In this document: one piece after another, positions 34,536 through 47,989 of the stretch
Layout: each line of letters opens with the position of its first letter
Position numbering within the stretch: position 1 is the first letter of the stretch
DNA from: Stictocephala bisonia
Lineage: Eukaryota; Arthropoda; Insecta; Hemiptera; Membracidae
Length of the DNA: 64,000 nt
Reading direction: 5' to 3'
NCBI GenBank assembly: GCA_035578905.1
Contig: JAQJVL010000325.1
Location: 476,198-540,197 of the forward strand
Made by a program: the position numbers and the translations under genes
Notes under the pieces: model-generated
The model's input: only the letters and a program-made list of their open reading frames with translations
Database searches by the model: none
What the model was told of the DNA's origin: nothing

Positions 34536-37500
34536 TATTGTAAGAATATAAAAATGAAAACTTGTCAATCAATTCCACTAAATGTAATCGTGCAGAAAAA
34601 CTAATTCCACTGCACGAATATGAGTGTGTGTTTGGGTCAATATAAAAAAAAAAAAGGATTTTCAACATTTATGGGTTTATTAGTTTAGAAAATTAGTATG
34701 TAAACAATCACAATAAACTTAAAAAAAAACAGATGATGCTGAAACGGGTGAAAAGTGCTTCTAAAAAATTATAAATTGTGGAATAACAAAAATATATTAT
34801 TAACCTCAAAATAGCTGGATTACAACAGCACTTCTCCATTGGTGCTAATAATATAACAAATTTAGCTTTTATTGCCAAAAACATATTTTTCATAATATCC
34901 TAAGTAAAAATAGTTGTTACACATTAAAAAAGTCACAAATTTTAAATTTTCATAAATATAGGTCTGTACTTAAAATGAAAAGTCATTCAATTTGTTAATA
35001 TTAAATTATCTTTAATCTTTTATACATTTTAAACGCATTGAAAATAATGTAACTGAAATATACCTTTGTAAATAGTTTATTTTACGAAATTGTTCTTGGT
35101 CTATAATAAAAAACAAAAGGGATTGTAATGATCAGGCAATATTTTCATAATACAATGCATTATTTAAATACAACTAGTTTTCATGTAGCTATAATACGAA
35201 CTAAAGACAATTTAGTATAAAATATTGTAAAATAATATTGGAGGGAATTACTCATTTTAAACTATTTATAGATCAGTCATGATACTATTTCCTTTAAAGT
35301 TAGTTACTAATTCTACTATATGATGCAACTTTAACATGATTAATGAAACTGCTGTAACTATTCATGTGTTAATACTATTACAAAGTTACGCAGTGAGCTT
35401 TAGAGATAAACTCATTACGAGCTAGCATGTTATAAGTAAGTTCCTTTACATTAGCTCTTAAAGCTATTATAGTAAAGCCAGATGTAAACTGAAAAGACTT
35501 CTTGAAAGGACGACACAGGATTAAAACTTGTTAAATCATAGTTGGCTTAAGTGTTTCTTGACTAACAAATTAGTAATAGAACTTTGTGTTTTACGTAGAA
35601 TGAAACTTGGTTGATTTAGTAAACAGATTTACTAGATTTTCATAATTTACCGATTAAGTATATTTTATAAAATGTTGAAGAAGTTTTAGTACAAGTCCAT
35701 AATTGTTATTTATAACAATTTTGTAAAAAAATGGAACATTTATTTTCCGAAGATACCACAAAAATATTAGCTATTTAATTTGGAATGGTAAAAAAGATTC
35801 ATTATTCAAAGGTATTTTTAATGCTTTTCAAACCCCATGAGATAAAAAAGTCACAAAAAATTTTTTGAAAAATAGTTAATTGATTGATTAATTGAATAGC
35901 TGTATTAATGGAATTAGCACACGAGTTTGTGTATTAACTGTACTAGCAATCATTGATAAACATCCATTTCCAGGCATATTTTTGTTTTACTGTCTGGATT
36001 TAAAAGCGTTAAGATCAGGCCCTCTTTTGACCTAAATCTTAAGGAATTTATGAGTACCTAATTTAATCAACTCAAAAGAGGTGTCATGGTTAAAACTATA
36101 ATATGTAGAATAGTGCAAACCATTTTTATATAATTTTTAATGTAATTATTTATTGTTGTAAGCTGTTCTGTAATGAATATAAAATTAAAACTTTGTAAAA
36201 AAAACCACACATACACACACACAGAAACACATTGTATTCTAAATTTAAGTTCTTAGTTCATATTAGAACTTAGTTGCAATAATTTTGAAAATAACTAAAG
36301 AGGAGTTTATTCAAATATATAATACTTTTTTTTTTTCAAAAGAAGCATTAGATGTGTGTTTGGCATTACTACAATTCATAATGTGGCCATTTGGGGTGTC
36401 ACTAGTTGTGGTAAAAATCAACATGAAATATAAAGTGAAACCTAACAGTCTTCAAAATAAAGTGCCATATTAATTAGTATGTATAGGAATGTTGTGTTTT
36501 ATATAAAAAAACAGGGTTTAATATAAAAAATTATTTCCCTTGAGTTACGGACAATTTACTTTAACTTGATAGAACATTTGGAATTCATAAGGGAGGTGAA
36601 GATTAAAAGTAAAAGAAATAAATTTAGAGCTCAGAAATCCTTTGGATTCTTGTGTTAAACGAATGGTGAAATTTGTTGAAAGTATTAATATTCCTAAATT
36701 GTTTTCTTTGGTTTAATTTTTGAGGTTAGTTTACAAATATTTTTTCATGTAGCTTATAACTTTTGAAATTTTAAAAATACCACTTTCAAGTATACACTTA
36801 AAAAAATTAATAATATTAAATATTTGTAGGATTCAGGTCTAATATTTATTAATTAATTGATATATAGTGTTCATAAAACAATATTTCATAATTTCTGTAA
36901 AAACTACAAGAAAATATATTACTGTTCTCATTTAAGATATATCTATAGTTTTATTCTGTTCAATATTAAATAATTTTTTGTAACTACACAAACAGTAGAA
37001 AATGATTAAGTTAGCCGAATATATTACAATAGTGCAGCGTAATAAGGTTGATCACCTGGCTAAATAATGTTATATTTACTCACGATTTTCAGTTCCTGAA
37101 CGGTAAAAATATTTAAAACATTATGACCAACCTTTCAACACTTCAAATTTGACGATATATTTACATGCTTATAAAGTTTCATTTACTGTTCAGTAATATT
37201 TAAAGAAACATTTTTTTATGTTTCTATTGAATATGGTATTATAAATACCGTACTATATTGTGAAGAAATGAAACAATAAACTAAATTTAAACTGTTGATA
37301 TGTGAACTTATTATTTTGAAATTATGCTAGCAGGTTAATATAATATGAAAATAACGAGTAAATAAAATTATCTAAGTAAATGAATTTAGGTAAGCCATTC
37401 TAACAGAAGTCTCATACATAGTACAATTGAACATGTAATGCCAATATATAAAATATTTTTTCTGGGAAAACATACCTAAATTGCAAGAAGTTAAAAGAAA

Positions 37501-37563
37501 TATATTGTATAAGAACAATGCCCGCTTGGCTAAAAATATGAAATAATTATTTGCTACATTGAA
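34536..37563. other. Long AT-rich stretch, no feature seen
   Basis: About 3 kb with no gene or strong repeat. Minor items are a CA-rich tract (36209-36226) and a 10-bp inverted pair CCTCTTTTGA/TCAAAAGAGG (36021-36030, 36072-36081). Confidence 0.55.
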
Positions 37564-37775
37564 TGTTGCATGTCCCAGAGTGCATGCAGTCCACAAGACC
37601 ATTATCAGTGGTTGGTACCACTGAAGTACACTGCTAATAGATCTGTACTCAACCCACTACAGTCCAACATCAATAACCATTAATGGACGAATACATAATG
37701 TATTTGGAGCAACATATGGCTACAATGTATTCAATCAGCTGTTCCGGTGAATGGATACATAACACACCCAATAAC
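37564..37775 (-). repeat. Dispersed repeat R8, copy 3
   Basis: Inverse of 32195-32392: GTCCCAGAGTGCATGCAG, AAGACCATTATC, GGTTGGTACCA, TACAGTCCAACATCAATAAC, CATTAATGGACGAATACATA and CAATGTATTCA. About 5.2 kb separates the two. Confidence 0.8.
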
Positions 37776-39542
37776 TTTTGGTATGAGGAGAGAGGGGTGT
37801 GTTGTAATATTTGCTACATATTTTTATTTAAAACAAATAAATACAATAATAAAGCGGTTAGTTTATATTCTACACTTACAAACTTATGATGGTGTAAATT
37901 CATGAGTACAAAATTCATAAATTTTTATAATAATGGTTAAATGGTTTTTGTTTTAATATTTATTCTTCGAAGACATCACTTTTATGAAGATTTAACGTTC
38001 TTGAGTTTTGAAAATGACTACTTGATAGTCGAAACTATAGTAAACCTTGTTACTCTAATAGGAATTGAAGACGATAAAGTACGTAACCTATTAATTAAAA
38101 TAAATAGTATATAAAATAAATAAAATGATTTAAGTTAATGGTGAAAATAAAAATATAAACGTAAATTATAAATATAATGGTAAATATAATAATAAGGGTT
38201 TAAAATATACATTTAATCATGAAAATATAAAAAAATATGCTCAAAATAAATAGAAATTTATTGATGAAAATAAAACCACACAACACACACTTAGTATAAT
38301 ACAGATAAAATACTTACAAATAGCAATGGTACTATATCAAAAAGAAGTATACTTGTTTTCAACTATGTTAATTGTATACCAACACTGTTCGAGAAACTCA
38401 TGATGTTTGGCTGGCATCGCCAAAATGACGAATTATTATCGGTAAATTACTATCGGTGTTGGCTTGTATTTTGATATTTGCTAAACAAATTATAAACAAC
38501 TATATAATATTCAAATATAACCTACTAATTCGTAAGTTTGTTATGATCCTTCCACTTTTATTTAAAAAGAAACAATTCCTCCCACGCATTCATAATCCTA
38601 TCTTTATTACAAATTTTGAAGATATCTACTGTTCCATAAATTGTGATTAAACTTTGGTTATACAGCAGTAGGTATTTTGCTAAATTTTATCTTTCAAGCT
38701 TCTTATATTTAAAGCCATAAACATGTTCTTATATATTTTGCAACCAATTATCGTCTGAACACATATAAAACATATCACAATCATTGCAATTATCTCTATA
38801 TATTTAAGAATATTATAAATTTATCTCCGTTTACAATATTTGGATGTAGGATGTTAGAAAAGTATTAAATACTACAGACAATTTAAAAGTCCTATTTATG
38901 TATTAGGGATTCATTACCTAAACTGATAATTTTATTGGAGATTTACACAATTTGTTTTGTGGTTCCGAGGAATTTCATTATTAAGTTCCTTGTATTGTCT
39001 CAAACATTATTTTCTATTTTATTTTTTTATGTAATTTCTGATTTCATCGCTATGGCTTATATTAGTAGCCCATCTTATGTATAAGATATACAAAAGGTTT
39101 TTCTGTGTTTTAAGGAGGGTAGTATCTGATACTAAAATATAATTATCTGAGGTAAATTGAAATTTCCTAATTCATTTACCATAGTTCACTGGTTTACATT
39201 ACTGGACATTATTTCACTGAGAAAAATTGTCACACATGAAAGTTTTGACCATATATAAACTCAATGCAACAGACAATAAAATCACAGTTTTCTCATATAT
39301 CTAAATATAAAAAGAAAATCTAAAATCACTGCACATTTACAAATATACAACTATCAGCTTTCACAAAAATATATACAAAGTTAATTAGTTATTAGAAATC
39401 AAAATCAGAGCTAAAGCTCGCCCTAATTAGAATTTTAAGAATAATAAGGTACATTATAACAAATATAACAATATATTTGAAGCATTAATCCGCTTTACAA
39501 AGTTCCAGAAATAGTTCAAAAATGGCCCACAACCACAATTCC
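37776..39542. other. AT-rich DNA, no feature seen
   Basis: Nothing recognised up to the 100-bp array. Confidence 0.6.
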
Positions 39543-40655
39543 GTTGTCATAATGAATGCATTGTCATAGACACAAAACGTTCAGCCACGGTTCATTCAGA
39601 CAACTGAGTGGCCTGTAGGTGGTGCGGACTCAACAGATATCTGTTGCCATAATGAATGTATTGTCATAGACACAAAACGTGCAGCCACGGTTCATTCAGA
39701 CAACTGAGTGGCCTGTAGGTGGTGCGGACTCAACAGATATCTGTTACCATAATGAATGTATTATCATAGACACAAAACGTATAGCCACGGTTCATTCTGA
39801 CAACTGAGTGGCCTGTAGGTGTTGCGTACTCAACAGATATCTGTTACCATAATGAATGTATTGTCATAGACACAAAACGTGTTCATTAACTATTCAGACA
39901 ACTGTGTGGCCTTTAGATGTTGCGGAATCAACAGATATCTGTTGCCATAATGAATTTATTATCATAGACACAAAACGTATAGCGACGGTTCATTTAGACA
40001 ACTGAGTGGCCTTTAGGTGTTGCGTACCCAACAGATATCTGTTGCCATAATGAATGTATTGTCATAGACACAAAACGTATAGCCACGGTTCATTAACTGT
40101 TCAGACAACTGTGTGGCCTGTAGATGTTGCGGACTCAACAGATATCTGTTGCCATAATGAATGTATTGTCATAGACACAAAACGTATAGCCACGGTTCAT
40201 TAACTGTTCAGACAACTGTGTGGCCTGTAGGTGTTGTGGACTTAACATATGTTGCCATAATGAATGCATTGTCATAGACACAAAACGTACAGCCACGGTT
40301 CATTCAGACAACTGAGTGGCCTGTAGTGGTGCGGACTCAACAGATGTCTGTTGCCATAATGAATGTATTGTCGTAGACACAAAACGTATAGCCACGGTTC
40401 ATTCAGACAACTGTGTGGCCTGTAGATGTTGCGGACTCAACAGATATCTGTTGCTATAATGAATGTATTGTCATAGACACAAAACGTGTAGCCACGGTTC
40501 ATTAACTATCAAGACATCTGTGTGGCCTTTAGATGTTGCGGACTCAACAGATATCTGTTGCCATTATGAACGTATTGTCATAGACACAAAACGTATAGCC
40601 ACGGTTCATTAACTATTCAGACATCTGTGTGGCCTGCAGGTGTTGCGGATCAACA
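39543..40655. repeat. ~100-bp tandem array, 11 copies, palindromic junctions
   Basis: Units start with GTTGCCATAATGAATG at 39543, 39643, 39743, 39843, 39941, 40041, 40148, 40251, 40350, 40450 and 40557. They contain GTCATAGACACAAAACGT, AGCCACGGTTCATT, CAGACAACTG and GTGGCCTGTAG. About half the units carry a 7-bp insertion (TAACTGT/TAACTAT) before CAGACA. The unit junction CAACAGATATCTGTTG is a perfect 16-bp palindrome in several copies and near-perfect in most. Divergence between units is modest, higher than in the 94-bp array. Confidence 0.95.
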
Positions 40656-41389
40656 GATTTTATATCAACGCACAGTCTGAACTATGTAAAATATATTTCA
40701 ATAACTGCACTAACCCTATATATTATATACTCGTAGTATATACGTAGTTTACTGTAAATGTTGTAGTTCTATTAAAATAAATTTGTTTTGTGTGATGTTC
40801 AATTGTTTTGTACCTATGCAAACAAGTAAAATGTAAATGAAAGAAACTTAAATTACAAATATAACTTTTATCCTACCTTTGGCATACAATTGAAAGCCAA
40901 ATAGAGATTTTATTTTTTTTTATTCGTTGTGTTTAAGCAATAAAATCTTATAAGTTTAAAATTCATTATTTTGTGTTAGACTTGTAATATTTAGTAGGTA
41001 AACGTACACATCTTTTTTACCTAATGTAACGAGTTTTTCTCGTAGGCTATCCTAAAATAAATTGTTCAGCCTATTATTGCTTTAAAATAAAACAACTAAC
41101 AGTAATAAGTTATATTATGTATTCTTGCACCACTACGCATGCCCGTAATGAAATAATTACGATCAACTATCATACATTTTTTCAAGGGATTCTTCTGTAC
41201 CTTTATTTATTTATGGTGCCTAAGTCAATTGTTTTAAATACGTTATTTTAGTAACCATTTTTTGTTGAAGGTAACTAGTTACTACTTTTTTTAGTTATAT
41301 TTCATATTACACGTTTCAACTGGTTTGATTTTAAATTATCTTTTTCATACTAAGTTCCAATTATTTGTTATAAATTTAGCACCCAAAAT
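40656..41389. other. AT-rich DNA, no feature seen
   Basis: Nothing recognised. Confidence 0.6.
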
Positions 41390-41632
41390 AAAAAAAAAAC
41401 AATTTTTTTTAAAGAGAGGCCAATCACCACGTGTAAGACCTTTTTAACCTTAATCCATCATACTATTGGTCTTTACGGAAAACTTATTCAGATAAAGAAA
41501 GGGGGAGAACCAGTGCAGTAAAAGGTGAATATTACTTATAAAAGTTCCAATTAAGGTCAGGATTCGAACATGCGCTTTCTCAGGCTTACAGTCCTAACAC
41601 CTTAGACCACTATCCTGGCTCTCCTAGTTATA
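41390..41632 (-). mobile_element. tRNA-derived SINE, copy 1
   Basis: On the minus strand, GGATAGTGGTCTAAGGTG (A-box) is followed by the arm TTAGGACTGTAAGCCTGA and the B-box TGTTCGAATCCTG. The anticodon loop reads CTGTAAG, as in tRNA-Tyr(GUA). The acceptor stem is not maintained. A non-tRNA body follows (CTTTTATAAGTAATATTCAC, GGTTCTCCC, CTGAATAAGTTTTCC). The element ends at about 41390 in a T-rich tail. The body matches 54940-55150. RNA polymerase III promoter boxes plus a shared body identify a SINE mobilised by a LINE partner. Confidence 0.85.
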
Positions 41633-41924
41633 CATGTTGGTAAATACATTTTCATAATGTTAGTATTAAAAATATTTTCTGTCGAATTATGTTGTGTACC
41701 ATTTCAAATACATTCTTGAAATACTGTTTTCCAATTTATTAATATTATTTGCAGGACTCTTTTTATATTAATGTTCCTGAATTTTTATCATAATTTACAT
41801 CTTTAAATGTAGGTAATATTAAGTTCAACTACGCATTATGTTTACAACCCAACAAAACTGACACTTTAACTCAACAACAAATAGAATCCACTCTGTTCGT
41901 ACAAGCTTTCGTGATTACCGATTG
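41633..41924. other. AT-rich DNA, no feature seen
   Basis: Nothing recognised. Confidence 0.55.
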
Positions 41925-42070
41925 CCATGGTTTCCCAAATCAAACACCAACCAGTGCTCCGAAAACAGCGAGCCATGTTATGTGTAAATCCAATTGACTC
42001 AGCCAGTGTAAACTTTACAACAGACCACCTGAAGCAGCGATCGACAGTTAACATTCCCAATTGGCTTTGA
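41925..42070 (+). repeat. Dispersed repeat R7, copy 2
   Basis: Partner of 12418-12560. It shares CCAGTGCT, CAATTGACTC, GTGTAAACTTTACAACA and CGATCGACAGT. A 79-codon minus-strand frame (41866-42105) overlies it but is not conserved in copy 1. Confidence 0.65.
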
Positions 42071-44170
42071 AGCACCATTGTCAGTATGTTTGACTTTAAA
42101 GACAATTATGTACAAGCCGTACAGTTCTACAAATCCATACAGTTAATTTGGTCAACAGTTTTTGTTGAATTCAATTTATATTTTATAATCTTGGAACTGA
42201 TGTTAAAATTATACATGATGCAGGTATCAAGCCTATAAATTTGTTGATAAAATCATAAACATTTCAATTAGTCAGTAACTTGTCTTATAATTACGAAGTA
42301 TTGTCCGAACTATAAGATAATATGGGATAAGATAAACAAATATGTTCATAAAATACAGCTTTAGTTATGTATTAATTAAATATAAAACTATGATTCATAA
42401 ACGAATCAAGAAAAATTCCTTGAAGACAAGGTTAAAAAAGCAGTCAGTAATGGAACCTGCTTTTATGGGTTGTTTATTAATTCCCACAAAAAAAACTAAT
42501 TAAAATGTTTATGCTCATAGCTTTGTTTATTAAAACGAGAGTAAGGATTATGATGATTGTGTATGGTGTTAAATTATCAAAAATGTTGTTTGATAATGCT
42601 TTGAATTATTGTCTTCGTTTGCTATCGTATATATATCTTGCTTCCCCTGATATTTTGCGAAGCTCTACCAGTATCTGTAATCAAAGTACGAACGGATATA
42701 AAATTTTAACATATTTTAATATGTCACTCCAATAATTTTACTGATTCCTTGGAAATAAAATAATAATATGTTAGATCTGTATATCAATATTCACTGCAAT
42801 TTAACCACATATATTCAAAAATAGTTTGCTTTACAAGATTATAAAGCTCTTCCTTTCTTTCCTACATGGTTTTATAAAAGTAGGCTAAACTGCAATAAAC
42901 TTACCCTCGTTTCTTGTTGTTGATCGTCGAGTACAGGTTGATACCATTTATCTCGATTTCAAAATGCATTTGATTAGCTTCATAAAATCAAGCTTAGTAC
43001 GTACAAGCTTAAATGATATTCTTTACATAGCTATTTCATGAGACATCTCTGTAAAACCATGTATTTTTAAAGAAGCTCATATTCTTTGGTTTTTCGTGAG
43101 CCTTATTCAGTGGACACAATCTTACCCTTTCAAATAAGACAATTAAAGTGAGATTTGGTGACGTGTAATAAGAGAACTTCGTCGACATTTCTGGAGTAAC
43201 ACAAAGCTCTAATTTGTGACCTTTCCTTTTTTTTTACTGTTTTTGTTTGTTATTTATTAAGGATATTATGTCCTAAACTGTGCCAAGCTTTAATGAAAAA
43301 TATAGTCAGAAAAATTATATCTGAAATAAAAACAGTTTACTGATTCAAGAGACCGTTTGGTTCTTCAATAATTTTATATACCGATTGATTGGTATTTCTG
43401 TAATAACCACAAATAACGAAACGCTAGTAAAATATTAGTCCCTCTCACGTGTAAAACTAACCCATTTTTCCGTTCATCTATGAAATTAGTGGCTGTAAAA
43501 TTAAAACAGAGCGTTTCGTCCACATTACTAACATTCTCATAGACTCAAAGTTGATCGTGTCTGAACATTTAAACTGTGTTATATCTTAACCTGGGAGGAA
43601 CTTGGGTCTCGTTATGGAGCTTACAAGTTATTTTAGAGTCAAGCTGGCTTGTTTACCACTCTAGAGATTATTGGTATGAAGCCACTTGGAATATCATATT
43701 GTTATTTTAAATAGGGACTAAGTATTCAAAGACGTATAAATTAATTAAGTCTGTTTAGAGAAATTCGTCTCATTGACGGTTTTGAAGTTTCCAGAGCTGA
43801 GCGTAGGGAAATTGTATGTATAGAACTTAATTTATCAACGTTGATAGCTCATCATATTGTGATTGACAAGTTATTTATTTTTTACTGAGAGCTTCATAGT
43901 CACACTGGTTTGGTGGAGGTTAATATATCAATACTTTAAAAACAACTTAATCGATAAAATACCAGCTTTTTGAAATTTTTCACCTGAATTTCGTAGTGTT
44001 TCCAGTGAGATACAGGATTAAAAACAACTGGAAATTTCCTCATATTTTCATTTTGGAATAATTTAATAAACGACTCAATAAATACATGATGTAATGTATA
44101 TCATTTATTGCTAAACGGCAGTTTCTAGTGACTCCTCTAAAATTAACGTCTTCATAAATTACGAATTTAA
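42071..44170. other. AT-rich DNA, no feature seen
   Basis: About 2.1 kb with no gene or repeat that I recognise. A 76-codon frame at 42505-42735 is unrecognised. Confidence 0.5.
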
Positions 44171-44316
44171 TGTTCACGAATACTGGGTCGTAAACAGAAG
44201 TCAAGCGTAATTAAAAAAGCAATCGTTCACGTTCCAGGAATTTGATTACACTCGACAACAGAATGATGTTCTCTTTGTTTATTTGACACGTGAAAGGTTT
44301 GACTTCGTTATGAAAT
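44171..44316 (-). repeat. Dispersed repeat R6, copy 2
   Basis: Inverse of 10783-10935: TTCCAGGAATTTGATTACAC, TCGACAACAGAATG, TGTTCTCTTTG and TTCGTTATGAAAT. Confidence 0.75.
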
Positions 44317-44689
44317 ATTTTATTTATTGTTTGTGTGCTTTGATTTGCACAAGTTTTAATTTACTAATTTTAACAAATCAACGAGTGACAGTGACATTTT
44401 AACAAATTATATTTTAAAAGTATTATTTGATTTTATGTCAAAACTATATGAACCTTATACTGCATTATGTAAAAGTACATTAAAATGTTAGAATGAAATG
44501 GTTTTCAAACCATTGATTTGACAAATATAAGCTAAGAAAATTAAAATCAAGGATGATTTACACCATTGACTTGCTTTTATTATTATTTTTAACGTAAACT
44601 TCAGTTTCAAGTTTGGAGGCATAGGCCTGTGTTTGAACTTTAATCAACGAGCGAAGTATTGACCGCCATACCGGCAAGAACATGAATAC
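44317..44689. other. AT-rich DNA, no feature seen
   Basis: Nothing recognised. Confidence 0.5.
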
Positions 44690-44745
44690 GGAATTTGGCC
44701 CAAACGTTTAGGACACCAATATAACCTTCATCAGGTGAGAGCAAC
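44690..44745 (-). ncRNA. Degenerate hammerhead-ribozyme-like motif (Penelope-type relic?)
   Basis: On the minus strand CACCTGATGAAGG is followed by TTATATTGGTGTCCTAAACG. CTGATGA (44728-44734) is the conserved 5' hammerhead core. An AGG...CCT pairing could form a short stem II. TAAAC stands where GAAAC is expected, so the first core G is lost. Penelope-like retroelements are known to carry short hammerheads in their terminal repeats. A relic of one is my inference; the core mutation suggests it is inactive. Confidence 0.3.
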
Positions 44746-46942
44746 CATAAAACAAAGTAAAGACAAGTGTGTGTAACTCATTAAGTAAATGAGTTTTTAG
44801 TATTTTTGTTATATTCGTACTTTTGGTTTTATATGTTTAAATACGTAATTATGTGTTTTAGTTGTAATGTAAAAATACAAGCTTTTGTTGTTGTACTTAT
44901 TACATTTTGTTTAGTACATAATATTCTACATTTAAAATTACTATCTACGTCACGTATACTATTACTATTTTTTCACTGATGACAAAATAAGATCATAGGC
45001 TAAAAACACTTATGATAATATTTAATAGTAAAAAATTGTCTTAAACATCGTAAACAAATTCAAAATAAATATATAATTTTCAGTTGAGGAATATTTGTAT
45101 ATTATCATGTTCAGTTATAGATATTGTATTTGTGTTGATAAATAAAATATTTATGCCAATTACAGCTCATTTAAATTCTACTATTTACTAGCTACATGGT
45201 GCCCGCTCGTACTTAATGTCTAGATAAGAGCTTCAAGCACTAGTTGTCTTGTTCTCTAGCATTGTGAAATCAAAAAGTCAAAACTCACAAACTAAACAAC
45301 AACAGAACCAGAATGTGATGGAACAAAATACGAGATGTTAATGTTTTAAAAATTTTTTTTAATTGCAATAAAAAAGTTTCCTTATTCAATCCACGTTTTT
45401 TACTGGGATAAAAAGTATCATCGAGCTGAATATGGTTATAAACCACTTGTTTGTCACATTTTAACCAAATCTGGTTAGCCAGTTTAGCTTAATTTAGTAA
45501 CAAACAAACTTTAAAATATATAATATTAGAAGAATTATTTTACAAATAAATATAGTTGGAATAGTATTAGTATTATAACTCCATGTTCATAATATGTTAA
45601 TAAAATCGGTTTTATAATGAATGACTTTGTGTACCCTATATTAAGGATATTACTTAAAGTTATACATATGTATAATATAGGATTGCACAGTACTATATCT
45701 ATCTTCTGACAATAAAGGAAATATATAAATAGCAAAGAAACGTAATCAACTCTGTATGTATTAACGGTCTTTCGATTAGACTTACAAGACCAACGTACGT
45801 AGAAGCCATGCAATAATGGCTAAGGTAATAACAAGTAGTTAGAAATAAAGAAATAACTAAATTTAGTTGTGTTAGTTCTTTTAGTTATACACTACAATTT
45901 AGCACTGACTTAAAATAAAATTTATTTTTTGACTGACCACATATTCTTCCCTAAGATAAAAGCAATTTCATAAATTATGATTCTCTTAAATTTTATAGCT
46001 TAGTAATTTGCAAAAAATATTTCATACTGTTGAAGATGTTCATTTTAAAAACAATAATTTATTTTTAAATAATAATGTTGAATGTTTACAAATTGACATG
46101 TAGAACAATATAAAGAAAACAGAAATGATAGAAATACCAAAAATATCATACAAAATACACGTAATACCACAAACCTTTAGGGAATTGGGATTTGGGTCTC
46201 TCCAAATAAGCTATCAAAACAGCCCCTAAGTAAATTTCCACCACCGTGCTGAACTAAAACCTTCCCAACGATAATACGGATTGAGATAACCCAAACAATG
46301 ACAGGTGTTAAGGTAGCACAGAAGGGTTTGCAGTCACATTGGTTATGTAAATTGGTTACCGAAGCAGTTAATAAGCCGTCTTTAGCATATTGTTTGGTTT
46401 ATTTTCAGATTATGTTTGATCTATTCTTGATGCTGTACATATCTGAACTTTGTATGCTAATACTATGTTAGTTTACAAAATTAAACATAGAATAGACTCC
46501 TTTTTTCTCCTCCTCACATACATATTGCAGCTATCTCTTCATTCCAATACGTAGCAATTGCTAATTATTCTTTCTGGTCCCACATAATTAATTTCTTAGC
46601 CAAATATTGGTAATTTTATGTAAGGCGAGTCATACAATAACAAGCCCTTCAAATATTTAACTAAAACCAATGCGAATTGATGTAAAACAGAGCTGGTATT
46701 GCATTACAATATTTTGACAAAGGGTCGAAGAGATAAAGGTTACCAAAGTAAAGCTACAGTACTAGAAATATTAGAATAATGAGTACTGTAATAATGGATA
46801 GTTATATTTTATAGACTGAGCATGTTTATAAAAATAAATGTTTCCTTTTCACAATGTAAAAATTTATATTAAAAACCAACCATAATTTTATTTGGTAATG
46901 ATTGCCATAGAAAAAGCTCAAACATTTTCTACAGAAACATCG
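44746..46942. other. AT-rich DNA, no feature seen
   Basis: Nothing recognised. A 92-codon minus-strand frame (45535-45813) is hydrophobic and AT-driven. Confidence 0.5.
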
Positions 46943-47653
46943 TCTGGGTGATACAATCGTAACTCTCTTTGTTTATCATTCTGGATGATACAATAGTAAC
47001 TCTCACTGTGTATCATTCTGGGTGATACAATAGTAACTCTCTCTGTTTATCATTCTGGATGATACAATAGTAAGTCTCTCTGTTTATCATTCTGGTCGAT
47101 ACAATAGTAACTCTCCCTGTTTATCATTCTGGATGATACAATAGTAACTCTCTCTGTTTATCATTCTGGATGATACAATAGTAAGTCTCTCTGTTTATCG
47201 TTCTGGATGATACAATCGTAACTCTCTTTGTTTATCATTCTGGATGATACAATAGTAACTCTCTCTGTTTATCATTCTGGATGAAACAATAGTAACCCTC
47301 CCTGTTTATCATTCTGGATGATACAATAGTAACCCTCCCTGTTTATCATTCTGGATGATACAATAGAAACTCTCTCTGTTTATCATTCTGGATGAAACAA
47401 TAGTAACCCTCCCTGTTTATCATTCTGGATGATACAATAGTAACTCTCTCTGTTTATCATTCTGGATGATACAATAGTAAGTCTCTCTGTTTATCGTTCT
47501 GGATGATACAATCGTAACTCTCTTTGTTTATCATTCTGGATGATACAATATTAACTCGCTCTGTTTATCATTCAGGATGATACATTAGTTACTCTCTCTG
47601 TTTATCATTCCGGATGATACAATAGTAACTCACTCTGTTTATCATTCTGGAGC
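46943..47653. repeat. 37-bp tandem array, ~19 copies
   Basis: The unit is TGATACAATAGTAACTCTCT followed by CTGTTTATCATTCTGGA. GATA words occur in both orientations in each unit (TGATACA and TTATCATT). Variants recur in blocks: ATACAATCGTAACTCTCTTTG is found at 46951, 47210 and 47506, spacings of 7 and 8 units. It is preceded at the last two by the same GTAAGTCTCTCTG and TTATCGTTC variants, which shows internal block duplication. Confidence 0.95.
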
Positions 47654-47989
47654 TGTATCTTGTTTTTTCATAATATACCTTTAAAACACAATGTGATCAA
47701 CAAATGTGGGCTTGCTATAAAAAATAATTAATGTATGAATAGTACATATGTCTTAATATAAAATAGCTTAGAAAGTGTTAAGTACAGCATTCCCAATAGA
47801 AAAATAGTTTGAAAATATTAAGTAATGTCTCTTAATTTCATCCTAAGGATGGTAATGAAATATATTACCTATTGAACAGGATTGGTTTTAATAGTATTGG
47901 TTTTAATATTGAATAGTATTGGGCTAACATACATAACTTGCACAATTAAGAGGACAGCAACTGGGGAGTTTAACACGTATAATGGTGTT
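47654..47989. other. AT-rich DNA, no feature seen
   Basis: Nothing recognised. Confidence 0.55.

Noticed and set aside
46285..46375. Third copy of repeat R7
   Set aside because: Only short scattered words match; not convincing by eye.
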